From Thermoplasmata archaeon (GTDB taxonomy: Archaea; Thermoplasmatota; Thermoplasmata; Lutacidiplasmatales; UBA184), in assembly GCA_022749815.1 (NCBI GenBank), contig JAKIWV010000002.1, forward strand, positions 320,478-384,477: a DNA stretch of 64,000 nucleotides. The letters are read 5' to 3'. A program made the translations under genes and the position numbers. A model generated the notes under the pieces. It searched no databases, was not told where the DNA came from, and worked only from the letters and a program-made list of their open reading frames with translations. The stretch's first letter is position 1. Each line of letters opens with the position of its first letter. Of the stretch, positions 16,766-24,885 are shown piece by piece.

Positions 16766-18727
16766 TCAATCGTCCGAAGGCCTGGGGTATCGTTCTGTCC
16801 TTTGCAGGCCCTCGGGAAGATGCAGCTCTTCGAGATGGACTCGAAATCTCGGGTCGGAGCGAATCGGGTCGAAGGCCGGATGTTGATAGTCCAGCCAGAG
16901 CCCTCGGAAACCGCCTCGACGATCGCGCTCCAACCATTCGAACGCTTGATCGGTCTCCCCGATCGTGGAACACAGCGCCGCGATGAGAGTCGGACCGACG
17001 TAGTCCGAATTCGAAGGCGACGTCCACTCGCCGAGCGCCTGTCGCCCCTCTTCCCGGTCGCCGAGACCAGCCCAGAGCGCGGCCCGCTCGAGTTCGTCGT
17101 AACTTCTCAACCGACCTACGGAGAGCTCTGCCTCCCGACGCGCATCGTCTGGCCGGCCCGCCAAGAGGTACAAACTCCCGAGGCGGCTGTGTGCGCCGGA
17201 GTCTGTGGGATCCCTCTCCAAATCCGCTTGGGCCGCCTCGATCGCCGACGTGAGGTCCCCGGAGAAATAGTGAGCGGCGGCCAACCACCCTCTCGGCAGC
17301 CGCCAGGACGGGTCGAGATCGATGGCGGTTCGAAGCTCCGCCTTCGCCTCGTCGAATCGTTGCTCGACCAAACGCAGCAATCCGTACCAGAAATGGGCGG
17401 TCGCGTCGCTGGGATTAAGCGTCAGGGCGCGCTGGCACTCGGCCTCGGAAACGGCCCAATCTTGCTCGTACTGCAGGGCGAGGTTGGCGCGTGCCGTGTG
17501 GGCCTCTGATAGGTTCGGCTCCAACTCCAGCGCCTTGGCCACCAACTCCTTCGCCCGGGGAAACGCATCCCCCGCCGGGATCGCGTCTCCGCCCAGGAGG
17601 AGATAGGTATTCGCGAGATATGCGTAGGCGGGCGAGAACGCCGGGTCGGCCTTGATGGCCTCTTCGAGGTACCTGATCGCTTGTCGGAATCCCTCCGGAG
17701 TGGACTCTCGGGCGGCGTGGATCCCCTTGAGGTAGAGACTGTAGGCGGCCAGGTTCGCGGTGGGTCGCTTGCGGAGCGACTCACGCTCGAGGCCCACCAG
17801 TTCCAGTCGAAGGACCGTGGCCGTGCGCTCCGCGATCTCGGTCTGGAGGGCAAACACATCGGTGAGTTCGCGATCGAAGGTGTCGGCCCAGATGTGTTCC
17901 TGTGAATCGGCGTCGATGAGCTGCAACGCGATCCGAAGGCGATTGCCGGATTTCCGTACGCTTCCTTCGAGGACGGAACCGACGCCCAGCTCCGCCGCAA
18001 TCTGGGCCACGGACTTCTGGCCGGACTTGTACTGGCTCACGGAGGTCCGAGCGATGACGCGTAGCTCCCGAAGCTTCGAGAGCGCCGTGATCAACTCCTC
18101 GGTCAGACCATCTGCGAAGTACTCGTCCTTCGGGTCAGGACTGATGTTGGTCAGCGGAAGCACGGCGAGTCGGGTACGGGTCGCCTTCCCCGGCGTGGTG
18201 GGGGGGGATTCCAGAGACAACGAGACCAGATACACGTCAACGGGGTAGTGGACGTTCTTGAGCGTTTTCGCTCCGAGCTTCTCGAGCCGGTTCGGAATCT
18301 TGTTCCGGATCTGGTCGTAGACCTGACCTGAGATGCAGATGCCACCGCGGGGAGCCAGCGGCTCGATGCGAGAGGCGATGTTCACGGCGTCCCCGAAAAT
18401 GTCGGCGCCCCGCTCCTCCACGTCCCCCAAATGGATGCCGATCCGGAGGATGATCGGCACACCAGTGGTCTCCGCGTTCCGCTCCCGGAGTCGCTGAAGG
18501 ATCGCGATCCCGCATTGCACGGCGTGGAGGGCGCTCTCAAACTCTACGAGAAATCCGTCTCCGGTGGACTTGACCTCCCGTCCTCCGTGGGTCGCGAGCA
18601 CGGACCGGACGAGCCCTTCCTGCTCCCGCAGGAGAGCGAGCGTGGCGGCCTCGTCCGTTTGAGTCCCCTCGCCGAAGCCGACCATGTCGGTAAACATGAT
18701 GGCGGCGAGCCGCCGAACCGATGCCAC
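16766..18727 (-). CDS. Class III nucleotide cyclase with TPR domain
   Basis: A 653-residue protein. Residues 4-170 form a class III cyclase domain (Arg-Arg-Leu-Ala-Ala-Ile-Met-Phe-Thr-Asp-Met-Val-Gly, Ser-Thr-Gly-Asp-Gly-Phe, Arg-Ile-Gly-Ile-His-Leu-Gly-Asp, Phe-Gly-Asp-Ala-Val-Asn). Residues about 190-310 are a FlgO/TolB-like domain (Ile-Ser-Pro-Asp-Pro-Lys-Asp-Glu-Tyr-Phe-Ala-Asp-Gly-Leu-Thr-Glu-Glu). From about 345 come TPR repeats. It resembles the proteins at 57219 and 63251. Known relatives make cAMP or cGMP; the signal sensed by the TPR part is unknown. It is probably transcribed alone. Confidence 0.9.
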   Translation of the reverse strand: MASVRRLAAIMFTDMVGFGEGTQTDEAATLALLREQEGLVRSVLATHGGREVKSTGDGFLVEFESALHAVQCGIAILQRLRERNAETTGVPIILRIGIHLGDVEERGADIFGDAVNIASRIEPLAPRGGICISGQVYDQIRNKIPNRLEKLGAKTLKNVHYPVDVYLVSLSLESPPTTPGKATRTRLAVLPLTNISPDPKDEYFADGLTEELITALSKLRELRVIARTSVSQYKSGQKSVAQIAAELGVGSVLEGSVRKSGNRLRIALQLIDADSQEHIWADTFDRELTDVFALQTEIAERTATVLRLELVGLERESLRKRPTANLAAYSLYLKGIHAARESTPEGFRQAIRYLEEAIKADPAFSPAYAYLANTYLLLGGDAIPAGDAFPRAKELVAKALELEPNLSEAHTARANLALQYEQDWAVSEAECQRALTLNPSDATAHFWYGLLRLVEQRFDEAKAELRTAIDLDPSWRLPRGWLAAAHYFSGDLTSAIEAAQADLERDPTDSGAHSRLGSLYLLAGRPDDARREAELSVGRLRSYDELERAALWAGLGDREEGRQALGEWTSPSNSDYVGPTLIAALCSTIGETDQAFEWLERDRRGGFRGLWLDYQHPAFDPIRSDPRFRVHLEELHLPEGLQRTERYPRPSDD

Positions 18728-18927
18728 GGTCCGAAGACGGTATTCGATAGATTAAGCCCCGCTTCGAAGACGATACGCGAACCCATGGGAGAACCCGCAA
18801 TGCAACCCGGTTCGGCCTCGGCTTAGCACCTCAACGACGGTCTGCGGGACGAGGGGCTCGGCTGGCGGACTACCTGTGCGTCGCTCGGCCCGCCGAGTCC
18901 AAATAGGCCGTCGCTTTCTCCGAGGGC

Positions 18928-19608
18928 ATGACGTGCCCGACGAGCGTGCAAGTATCGGTCTCGGGCACCCTCAACCACTCGGCCGTGAAGGGCCAAGGCA
19001 CGCTCAACGTGGATTGCGATACCGGTACCAAATCGGGCACGATCAACTACACCTCCCCTCCTCCCCCCGGGTCCCCCGGTGGGGACAGCATGCCCATTGG
19101 CACAAGCCGTTGCTTTGTCGGTGCAAAGCAAGTTGGAAGGGGCGAATTCGTGGGACCACTAGACCTCCTCGGCCCCGCGTTCGTGTCGGTTCGCTCGTCC
19201 ATCGTGGGTCGGCACGGTGTCGTGAGTCTGAGCGAGACGGCCCGCCTCGTGAAAGGCGTCCTGCACTCGGAACTGACGGTGGCCGGTCATGTCAAGACCC
19301 CCCGTCTTCGGGGGGCGGGTCCGCTTCGGGAGCGAATCACCGTTTCGGAAGGCGGCACGCTGATTTCGGAAGGCAGGTACTCGCTCGTGACGAAGGGCGG
19401 ACGCTCGATCCCGGTGCGGTACACCCATTTCTACCGGTCCTTGCGACCGAACCGACGGCTGTTCCGTCAGATGGCCGGTCAGGTCTTTCTGCTCCAGGCA
19501 ACTGTATCGACCCGCCGGCGGGGGAAGACCCTGGTCTGCCACACCGAGTCGACGCTGAGACGTCTTCGGGGCCCCGGTGGTACGCGCCGGATTAAGCGCT
19601 CTGATTGA
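18928..19608 (+). CDS. Hypothetical protein
   Basis: A 226-residue frame starting at an ATG (18928). The N-terminal half is Thr/Ser/Gly-rich and beta-like with cysteines (Met-Thr-Cys-Pro-Thr-Ser ... Asp-Cys-Asp), the C-terminal half is basic (Arg-Ser-Leu-Arg-Pro-Asn-Arg-Arg ... Arg-Arg-Leu-Arg). No signal peptide or membrane helix is seen. No family is recognised. A different start could apply. It is convergent with the VOC gene at 19878. Confidence 0.4.
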   Translation: MTCPTSVQVSVSGTLNHSAVKGQGTLNVDCDTGTKSGTINYTSPPPPGSPGGDSMPIGTSRCFVGAKQVGRGEFVGPLDLLGPAFVSVRSSIVGRHGVVSLSETARLVKGVLHSELTVAGHVKTPRLRGAGPLRERITVSEGGTLISEGRYSLVTKGGRSIPVRYTHFYRSLRPNRRLFRQMAGQVFLLQATVSTRRRGKTLVCHTESTLRRLRGPGGTRRIKRSD

Positions 19609-19778
19609 GCCTGGCGAACCCGACTCATCTCGTGGGAGGACCCCGCTGGCCGAAGCGGTGGCCGGTGCCGTCAACCGCCGCGCCTGGAGGACCCTCTTCT
19701 AACGCTGTTTCGAAGGACTTCCGATCGTGAGTGAACCCGCTGCCCCGGGCTTTTGGACCGGGCTCGAGTTTCCCCCTG

Positions 19779-19798
19779 GGTGCAATGCCTCTTGCACC
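19779..19798. repeat. Dispersed inverted repeat
   Basis: GGTGCAA-TGCCTC-TTGCACC: both arms are perfect. It lies between two convergent genes. Confidence 0.9.
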
Positions 19799-19877
19799 TC
19801 CCGGGCGAGGAAGCGAGCCACACTACTCCCGGTTCCCCCGGAGCCGACACCCGAAAGCGCGAGGAATCTCGCGCCCA

Positions 19878-20258
19878 TTACGCCCGCTTCGCGGGTGAGG
19901 AGAACCACCACTCGTTTCCCCACGAATCCCGGACACCACCGCGACGCAACCCGTCACCAGAGTCACCGGGGGGTCGCACTTCGACCGCCCCCGCCTCAAG
20001 CGCCCGCCGGAAGGCCGCATCGGCGTCTTCCACGTACAGGTGAAGCATGGCGGGGAACGGGTCCCGATCCGAAGGCGGCTCGCCAATCATCAGCACACCG
20101 TCCGCGATGCAAACCTCGGCGTGAGCAAGCCGGCCGTCCGGCTGACTTATCTCGTAGGACAATCGCCCTCCGACCGCGCGCTCGATGAATCGGATCAGAC
20201 CTCGGGCGTCTCGGGCGACAAGGTACGGCGCGAGTTTCGGAGAGAGCGTCAGCTCCAT
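19878..20258 (-). CDS. VOC family (PhnB-like) protein
   Basis: A 126-residue glyoxalase-fold protein of the PhnB-like kind: Pro-Lys-Leu-Ala-Pro-Tyr-Leu start, a His-Ala-Glu-Val segment (the usual metal-ligand position), Met-Leu-His-Leu-Tyr-Val-Glu-Asp-Ala-Asp-Ala-Ala, and Arg-Asp-Ser-Trp-Gly-Asn-Glu-Trp-Trp-Phe near the end. The substrate is unknown; the family includes proteins of unclear function next to stress genes. It is a single unit followed on the same strand by an AbiE-like pair. Confidence 0.8.
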   Translation of the reverse strand: MELTLSPKLAPYLVARDARGLIRFIERAVGGRLSYEISQPDGRLAHAEVCIADGVLMIGEPPSDRDPFPAMLHLYVEDADAAFRRALEAGAVEVRPPGDSGDGLRRGGVRDSWGNEWWFSSPAKRA

Positions 20259-20435
20259 CGCGGATTACCACGGGAACGACTATAAAGGTCGCCCGGCGCC
20301 GTGAGTACCTACCAGGAAGAGGTCTGGACCGATCGGGGCAATGCCCCTTTCCCCCTCCCACATTGAACGGTGTGCAGGAAGTATCACGGCCTCTCCCCCT
20401 GCTCTTGGGGTGGGGCGAACGTCGCACCGCCCTGT

Positions 20436-21143
20436 TCAGCGCGGACTAGTTGCGCTTTCGACCATCTTGCCGAATCGTTCCCAGGCGGTACGGTTCTCTG
20501 GGAGTTGGGTGCCGCCCTGACGTAGCCGTGAGAGCGAGTCAACGTAGCTCTTCGGTTCCTGAGTCCACTTCAGCGTCGAATTGAGCCTGCGTCGGAGCAC
20601 CGGCAGCTCCAAGGCGTTGAACAGCTCACGGACTTCGACCAGATTCACGGGTTGAGCCATGATACCGAAAAGGTCGGTGAGATCTTGGGGACGGCCGGCG
20701 AGGAGTTTCATGGCCCACAGGCCTTCCAGACGCACTACCTTCACCGGCGAGTCCACTCGTCCGGAGAGCAGCTCGAGCCGGACCGTGTTTGGGTTTCGCA
20801 GGAGCCAGGACTCGGGGATTACGACGTGGGATTCTCGATCTCTGACCCCTCCGGTCATCAGGCCTAGCGAGACGGCCCCGAGGTGCCAAACCTGGACCTC
20901 GACTCGGTGTCCTTCCCCCCTTGGACCGACATACGTTCTTTCTCTCCGTCGTCGCTTTTTCTTGAGCCACCGAACCCAGCCAATCCGACTCTGGTTCGAA
21001 GCGAGCACGTCGATATCATTGGAGTACCGGGGTCTCCCGTAAGCTGCGACTGCGTACCCACCGATCAGTACTCCCCCCAGGTCTGCAGGCCACTCCGCGA
21101 GCAGTTCCGCAATCTCTTGCTCTCTCTCGTCAGGATCTATCAC
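20436..21143 (-). CDS. AbiEii-like nucleotidyltransferase toxin (copy 1)
   Basis: About 235 residues from the GTG at 21143, chosen because the copy at 28595 has ATG at the equivalent place; an ATG further upstream (21185) lies inside the neighbouring gene. The Leu-Ile-Gly-Gly-Tyr-Ala-Val-Ala-Ala-Tyr-Gly-Arg-Pro-Arg-Tyr-Ser-x-Asp-Ile-Asp-Val-Leu motif is that of AbiEii/DUF1814 nucleotidyltransferases, where the two Asp residues bind metal. AbiEii-type enzymes are toxins of type IV-like toxin-antitoxin systems acting on RNA. It overlaps the antitoxin gene upstream by 14 bp. A second, highly similar pair is at 28595-29864. Confidence 0.8.
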   Translation of the reverse strand: MIDPDEREQEIAELLAEWPADLGGVLIGGYAVAAYGRPRYSNDIDVLASNQSRIGWVRWLKKKRRRRERTYVGPRGEGHRVEVQVWHLGAVSLGLMTGGVRDRESHVVIPESWLLRNPNTVRLELLSGRVDSPVKVVRLEGLWAMKLLAGRPQDLTDLFGIMAQPVNLVEVRELFNALELPVLRRRLNSTLKWTQEPKSYVDSLSRLRQGGTQLPENRTAWERFGKMVESATSPR

Positions 21144-21705
21144 GCATGAGAGCCTCCGCGCCCGCGAAGATTCCCGGATGGGCACGAATGAGACGGATGA
21201 CGCCGCCCTTCGGCAACACGGGCTCGCCGTCGGTGAATGTGACCTTCAAATCCGCCACGGGGAGCAGCTCTACGCGCGCTCCAATCCGCTTCTTCGGATT
21301 CGAGGATATCCCCTTGGAATGGAGGTATCGATGCCACTTGCCAAGCGAGGACTTCGGGACGGCCAGGGTGTAAACCCGAGTGAATACCGAGGGCGACGTT
21401 CGATATCGGCCGCCAGTCCAAACCTCTACGGCGCTCTCTCCGGCCCATGCCTTGGGGTCCGGGCCCTTCAACAGGATTTCGCGCACCCGTTGCCACTCAC
21501 TGGAGCGAAGGTCCGGGCGCTCGCTTGCTTCAAGGCGACGGTATCGCCCCCGTCCGACTCGAGCGACGTACCCACGTAGTTTCAGATCGCTCAGGAGTTT
21601 GGTCGCTCTCCGATTCCCGACTCGCGTTGCGAAGTCTCGAACGGTGAATTCGGAGGTTCCGTAGAGATGGTCAATCGCATCGAGGTACGTGAGTGGCATA
21701 CACAC
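21130..21705 (-). CDS. AbiEi-like antitoxin with winged HTH (copy 1)
   Basis: A 191-residue protein. The N-terminal 60 residues form a winged helix (Phe-Thr-Val-Arg-Asp-Phe-Ala-Thr-Arg-Val-Gly-Asn-Arg-Arg-Ala-Thr-Lys-Leu-Leu, then Gly-Tyr-Val-Ala-Arg-Val-Gly-Arg-Gly-Arg-Tyr), as in AbiEi-type antitoxins that repress their own operon and oppose the toxin. The C-terminal part has an Ala/Val-rich fold typical of AbiEi. It is nearly identical to the protein at 29295 and has a TATA-like box right upstream. Confidence 0.75.
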   Translation of the reverse strand: MCMPLTYLDAIDHLYGTSEFTVRDFATRVGNRRATKLLSDLKLRGYVARVGRGRYRRLEASERPDLRSSEWQRVREILLKGPDPKAWAGESAVEVWTGGRYRTSPSVFTRVYTLAVPKSSLGKWHRYLHSKGISSNPKKRIGARVELLPVADLKVTFTDGEPVLPKGGVIRLIRAHPGIFAGAEALMRDRS

Positions 21706-21717
21706 TGTTAATCGGAT

Positions 21718-21730
21718 GTTATATTTAAAA
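21718..21730 (-). promoter_or_regulatory. TATA-like promoter of AbiE copy 1
   Basis: On the minus strand this reads TTTTAAATATAAC, a strong archaeal TATA-type sequence in a GC-rich background. It is 13-25 bp upstream of the ATG, which suggests a leaderless or nearly leaderless transcript. The same arrangement is found upstream of the second copy. Confidence 0.65.
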
Positions 21731-21761
21731 TAGACTAATCACGAGGGCCGCAGCGGCCCTG

Positions 21762-21781
21762 GGTGCAAAGTCCGTTGCACT
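21762..21781. repeat. Dispersed inverted repeat
   Basis: GGTGCAA-AGTCCG-TTGCACT: one mismatch at the end of the right arm. It lies between the AbiE promoter and the 3' end of the toroid-protein gene. Confidence 0.85.
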
Positions 21782-21827
21782 CACCTTCGAAGGAACGTCG
21801 GAATCCGGGGGCGAGAGGGCTACGCAG

Positions 21828-22832
21828 CTAGCCCGCTTCCGTGACCAGTTTCAGGACTCGGAGAGCCCTCAGAGTGATCCACTTGCTGGGCTTGCCCGGC
21901 TCCTCGATTACAAGCGGTCTAATCTTCGCCTTGTCCGGATGGATTGTCGTCTTGGGTCCAATGTCCGGATGGAGACGCTCCATGAGCCACGCCCCGTCGC
22001 GGCGCCGCTTCTCCGTGAGAATCTTCAGCGCCGGACGAAGCCGTCGGTCGCCCGCAAAGCCGAGTTGGGTGAGCACGTCTAGCCCAACCAGGATGTCGTA
22101 GTAATAGTGGTTCGGATAGTGGAGGCGTAGCCAAGGAGGGTACGGTCGACCCTCCTCGAACAGCTTGTGTTCGAGATAGAACTCCGCACCCCTCGAGATC
22201 GCGTCCTCCATCTTGGGCGAACGCTTAGCCTTCGGAAGTGACGCAAAGGCGGCGAGAGGCTCCCACGCGTCCAGGGTTCCGGGCGTGCCTTGGGAACAGT
22301 TCCATCCGCCGTCCTTCCGCTGGTCCTCGATCAACCAGTCGTAGAGCTTCCGGACCCGCGGGTCGTCCGCGTACCCGAACCGGGTCAACATTCGCGCGGT
22401 GTTCGCAGAGATGCACATTTCCTCATAGAAGAAATTAAACGGCGAGCTCAAGCGGAGCTTGTACTCGAAGAGAAGGTCCGCAATTTTCTTGATCCGAGGG
22501 TCCGTGGAGTCGAGTCCGAAGTCCGAGAGGACCAGGCCCCTCCAGTTCGTTGCACCGAAGACGGGGAAGTAGAGGAAGTCGATCCACTCTTTGACGTTCC
22601 GGGGCTCGCGGGCTTCCCAGTACCCTGTGGGTCCCTGGTGGAGTAGCTGGTCGTGGGCCCAGCCCACCTGAGCAATCCGCGAGCGCGTCGATCGAACTTC
22701 AGGGTCGGTTTCCTTTCGACCCACCAGGTCGACCAACGCGCCGTAGCGTGCCGCTGGCTGGTCTTCCCCGAGCAGCCACTCGAGGACCTTCGCGTCTTCG
22801 GGATGGCCCGTTAAGGCGAGACTCTCGCTCAT
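21828..22832 (-). CDS. Alpha/alpha-toroid (prenyltransferase/squalene oxidase-like) repeat protein
   Basis: About 334 residues from the ATG at 22832; the frame remains open to 22934. Repeats such as Gly-Leu-Asp-Val-Leu-Thr-Gln-Leu-Gly-Phe, Leu-Asp-Trp... and Gln-Arg-Lys-Asp-Gly-Gly-Trp-Asn-Cys resemble the alpha-alpha superhelical repeats of squalene/oxidosqualene cyclases and geranylgeranyl transferases. The catalytic DxDD motif of cyclases was not found, so it is a helical-repeat protein of unknown activity. It is soluble and has no signal. Confidence 0.6.
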   Translation of the reverse strand: MSESLALTGHPEDAKVLEWLLGEDQPAARYGALVDLVGRKETDPEVRSTRSRIAQVGWAHDQLLHQGPTGYWEAREPRNVKEWIDFLYFPVFGATNWRGLVLSDFGLDSTDPRIKKIADLLFEYKLRLSSPFNFFYEEMCISANTARMLTRFGYADDPRVRKLYDWLIEDQRKDGGWNCSQGTPGTLDAWEPLAAFASLPKAKRSPKMEDAISRGAEFYLEHKLFEEGRPYPPWLRLHYPNHYYYDILVGLDVLTQLGFAGDRRLRPALKILTEKRRRDGAWLMERLHPDIGPKTTIHPDKAKIRPLVIEEPGKPSKWITLRALRVLKLVTEAG

Positions 22833-23012
22833 GGCTCCGTAAGACTCCGCTCGATACTCACGCGGTTGGTATTTGAGCGGAGCAAGAGGTCGTGAAACGG
22901 GCCCCCCCGGCGAATGTCGCGAGGGTTCCTTCAAGAAGGACGACCCTCCGCTCTCAAGGTCGACTAGAAAGGAGCCAACGACTACTGGCCGGCCGAAAGA
23001 ACTTCTCTCGAG

Positions 23013-23032
23013 GGTGCAAGGCGACTTGCACC
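23013..23032. repeat. Dispersed inverted repeat
   Basis: GGTGCAA-GGCGAC-TTGCACC: both arms are perfect. It lies 20 bp past the stop codon of the VOC gene at 23052. The same repeat plus flanking VOC sequence is duplicated at 24332. Confidence 0.9.
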
Positions 23033-23051
23033 TATTTCACAGACAATCTCA

Positions 23052-23441
23052 CTAATCGGTACGGTTGGAGATCACAAACTCATTCCCATCCGGGTCGGCA
23101 ATGACGCCCTGAACAAACTTCACCCCGGGAAACTCAATTAGACGAGGCTCGTTGGCCACGGTACCGCCGCGCCGCTGGATCTCCACAATCGCCGCTGCGG
23201 GGTCCGGATGTCGGAGAATCAGCCCAGTGACCGTTCCGGGCTCCCTACCTCCTTCGTCGCCGCTCTGGATGTGCATTGTTAGAAAGGTACTGGTTCCAGG
23301 CAAGGCGAACACAGCACGGTTCCTCGCTTCGGAGAAGCTGATCTCATTCAGGCCAAGGACGTCACGGTAGAAAGCCCTCGACTTCTGAATGTCTCGAATA
23401 TGGATCGTTACCGCATGCAGGCCGGACACTATCTCGTCCAT
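23052..23441 (-). CDS. VOC family protein
   Basis: A 129-residue glyoxalase-fold protein with His-Ile-Arg-Asp-Ile-Gln-Lys-Ser-Arg-Ala-Phe-Tyr-Arg-Asp-Val-Leu-Gly and a C-terminal Asp-Pro-Asp-Gly-Asn-Glu-Phe-Val-Ile. This is the standard pattern of a single-module VOC enzyme; the Glu and His positions can bind a metal. Part of the gene, together with the repeat beside it, is duplicated as a remnant at 24378-24520. Confidence 0.85.
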   Translation of the reverse strand: MDEIVSGLHAVTIHIRDIQKSRAFYRDVLGLNEISFSEARNRAVFALPGTSTFLTMHIQSGDEGGREPGTVTGLILRHPDPAAAIVEIQRRGGTVANEPRLIEFPGVKFVQGVIADPDGNEFVISNRTD

Positions 23442-23480
23442 GGCTGGGGGCAGCGAGGTCCGGTGTTAATCCCTGCCGTA

Positions 23481-23500
23481 AATGCGATGTCCGTTGCAGT
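23481..23500. repeat. Decayed copy of the dispersed inverted repeat
   Basis: AATGCGA-TGTCCG-TTGCAGT keeps the 6-nt spacer and partial arms. It lies between the VOC gene and the VapC gene. Confidence 0.4.
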
Positions 23501-23532
23501 CACTAGGTTGATCCCCGGGATCGCGGGCCGTC

Positions 23533-23958
23533 TCAAGCAAGATCGAAGGGAGACCGGACAGGTAAGACGTGTTGCTGACGCCCTAGCTCCTTGTCTTGCG
23601 ACACGAGGATCGGGACTCCCACCAGCTGGCCCGTCGCCACAATGATTGAATCGGGCAAAGTCAGGCGCGACGAAGCCCTCAGTTCGCCAGCCCTTTCAGC
23701 GATTTCCGGCCCCACAGGTTCCACCCGGTAGTTGGCCGACGTGAGCAGATGCGTAAGCATCGGTCTCCAAACTGTGGGCACCTCCTCGGGCACGAATCCA
23801 GCCCGGAGCTCGGCTATGGTCACCGTGGAGATGACGGCACGGAATTCTCCCCGGTCGAGTCGGTCCAAGAGCTTGCGACATGCGGCGAACCCTCGCTCCT
23901 GGGGGTTCCGCGCGGAAACAAAGACATTAGTGTCGACGATCGCGTCGAGTCCACTCAC
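23533..23958 (-). CDS. VapC-type PIN-domain toxin
   Basis: A 141-residue PIN-domain ribonuclease: Ile-Val-Asp-Thr-Asn-Val-Phe-Val at the start (first acidic residue), Glu in Ala-Glu-Leu-Arg-Ala-Gly, Leu-Pro-Asp-Ser-Ile-Ile-Val-Ala and Val-Ser-Gln-Asp-Lys-Glu-Leu (later acidic residues). VapC toxins cleave tRNA or rRNA. It follows, and overlaps by about 30 bp, the AbrB-like antitoxin gene on the same strand. Confidence 0.85.
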   Translation of the reverse strand: MSGLDAIVDTNVFVSARNPQERGFAACRKLLDRLDRGEFRAVISTVTIAELRAGFVPEEVPTVWRPMLTHLLTSANYRVEPVGPEIAERAGELRASSRLTLPDSIIVATGQLVGVPILVSQDKELGRQQHVLPVRSPFDLA

Positions 23959-24181
23959 GGCGCAACCTCCTTTGCATCTCGACGCCGGTTTCCTTTGTTG
24001 GGCCCAATCGATCCAAGATCGCCGTCAGTCGTTGGGACTCTGCCTTCCTGACGAGGGCCCGATCTCCTCCCTCCAAGTCGAACAGCAGCTTGTCGCCCGC
24101 CCGGATGTGTAACGCGGCCCGGATGTCCTTGGGGACGGTGACCTGGCCTTTCGTGCTCACGGTCCCGATTTGGGTTGGCAT
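23927..24181 (-). CDS. AbrB/SpoVT-type antitoxin (VapB-like)
   Basis: An 84-residue protein with the swapped-hairpin AbrB signature: Val-Ser-Thr-Lys-Gly-Gln-Val-Thr-Val-Pro-Lys-Asp-Ile-Arg followed by Gly-Asp-Lys-Leu-Leu-Phe-Asp-Leu-Glu. The C-terminal part is a helix likely to bind the VapC partner. AbrB-type antitoxins repress their own operon. It is the first gene of the pair. Confidence 0.85.
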   Translation of the reverse strand: MPTQIGTVSTKGQVTVPKDIRAALHIRAGDKLLFDLEGGDRALVRKAESQRLTAILDRLGPTKETGVEMQRRLRREWTRRDRRH

Positions 24182-24331
24182 GCGAACTATTCCCTACGAT
24201 GCAGTAAGGAAAACCCTACTATATCAGACTACTCAGAGCGATGAGCGCTGCCCGAGTCGTAGAGTTGCCGAGGCGTCTCGGCCAGTGAGGGGGCGGAGTG
24301 GTGACGTGGGCGGAATCCCATCCACCCGGAA

Positions 24332-24351
24332 GGTGCAATGCCAATTGCATC
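24332..24351. repeat. Dispersed inverted repeat
   Basis: GGTGCAA-TGCCAA-TTGCATC: one mismatch in the right arm. The sequence to its right continues like that of the repeat at 23013 into a VOC gene end, showing that the duplication covered repeat and gene end together. Confidence 0.8.
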
Positions 24352-24377
24352 TATTTCACGGACATTCTCACTCGTCG

Positions 24378-24520
24378 ATTCGGTTGGGGATCACAGACTC
24401 ATTCCCATCCGGGTCGGCTATGACGCCGAGGACAAACTTCACCCCAGGAAACTCAACTGCACGAGGCTCGTTTGCCACGGTGCCACCGCGCCGCTTAATC
24501 TCAACGATCGCCGCCGAAGT
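24378..24520 (-). pseudogene. Remnant of a VOC gene, duplicated from 23052
   Basis: This stretch closely follows the 3' end of the VOC gene at 23052 (same order Asp-Pro-Asp-Gly-Asn-Glu ... Ile-Glu-Phe-Pro-Gly ... Arg-Gly-Gly-Thr-Val), but it stops after about 50 codons where the sequence changes abruptly. The rest of the gene is missing. It is a partial, probably dead copy. Confidence 0.65.
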
Positions 24521-24523
24521 TAA

Positions 24524-24815
24524 AAGAGGCGAGGCGAAATCGTACACCTCGGCGACCCACGTCTCATTGTTGCACGCTACGCGGGGGGAGAAGGAGCGGG
24601 CGCTCGACCTCTTAGAGCGGGAGGCGCGGGAGGGTGACCGAGTCCTCTGGTCGTACTACCGTGGCGTATGGTACGATTCGATCCGTGACGATCCGCGGTA
24701 CACTGGGTTGCTTCGCCAATACCGAATCCCGATTCCCAGCGTTCGAAGCGCCCTTCCCGCCGATCGAGAGGGGGGCATAGAGCTGGCAAGGGGAACGCCG
24801 ACCGAGGCACCATAA
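24524..24815 (+). pseudogene. C-terminal fragment of a TPR-containing cyclase-like protein
   Basis: This frame encodes about 95 residues beginning with Ala-Thr-His-Val-Ser-Leu-Leu and continuing through Arg-Ala-Leu-Asp-Leu-Leu-Glu-Arg-Glu-Ala, Tyr-Asp-Ser-Ile-Arg-Asp-Asp-Pro-Arg-Tyr-Thr. The Asp-Asp-Pro-Arg-Tyr/Phe segment near the end also closes the cyclase-TPR proteins at 16766 and 57219. No start codon or N-terminal part is present, so it looks like a stranded 3' fragment joined to the VOC remnant. Confidence 0.55.
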
Positions 24816-24885
24816 GGCTGAAAGGGGGGAGGACGGTGGGTCGTGGCGCGGGCCGCGTCCGCGAGCTCGAGGAGAGTAGACGGTA

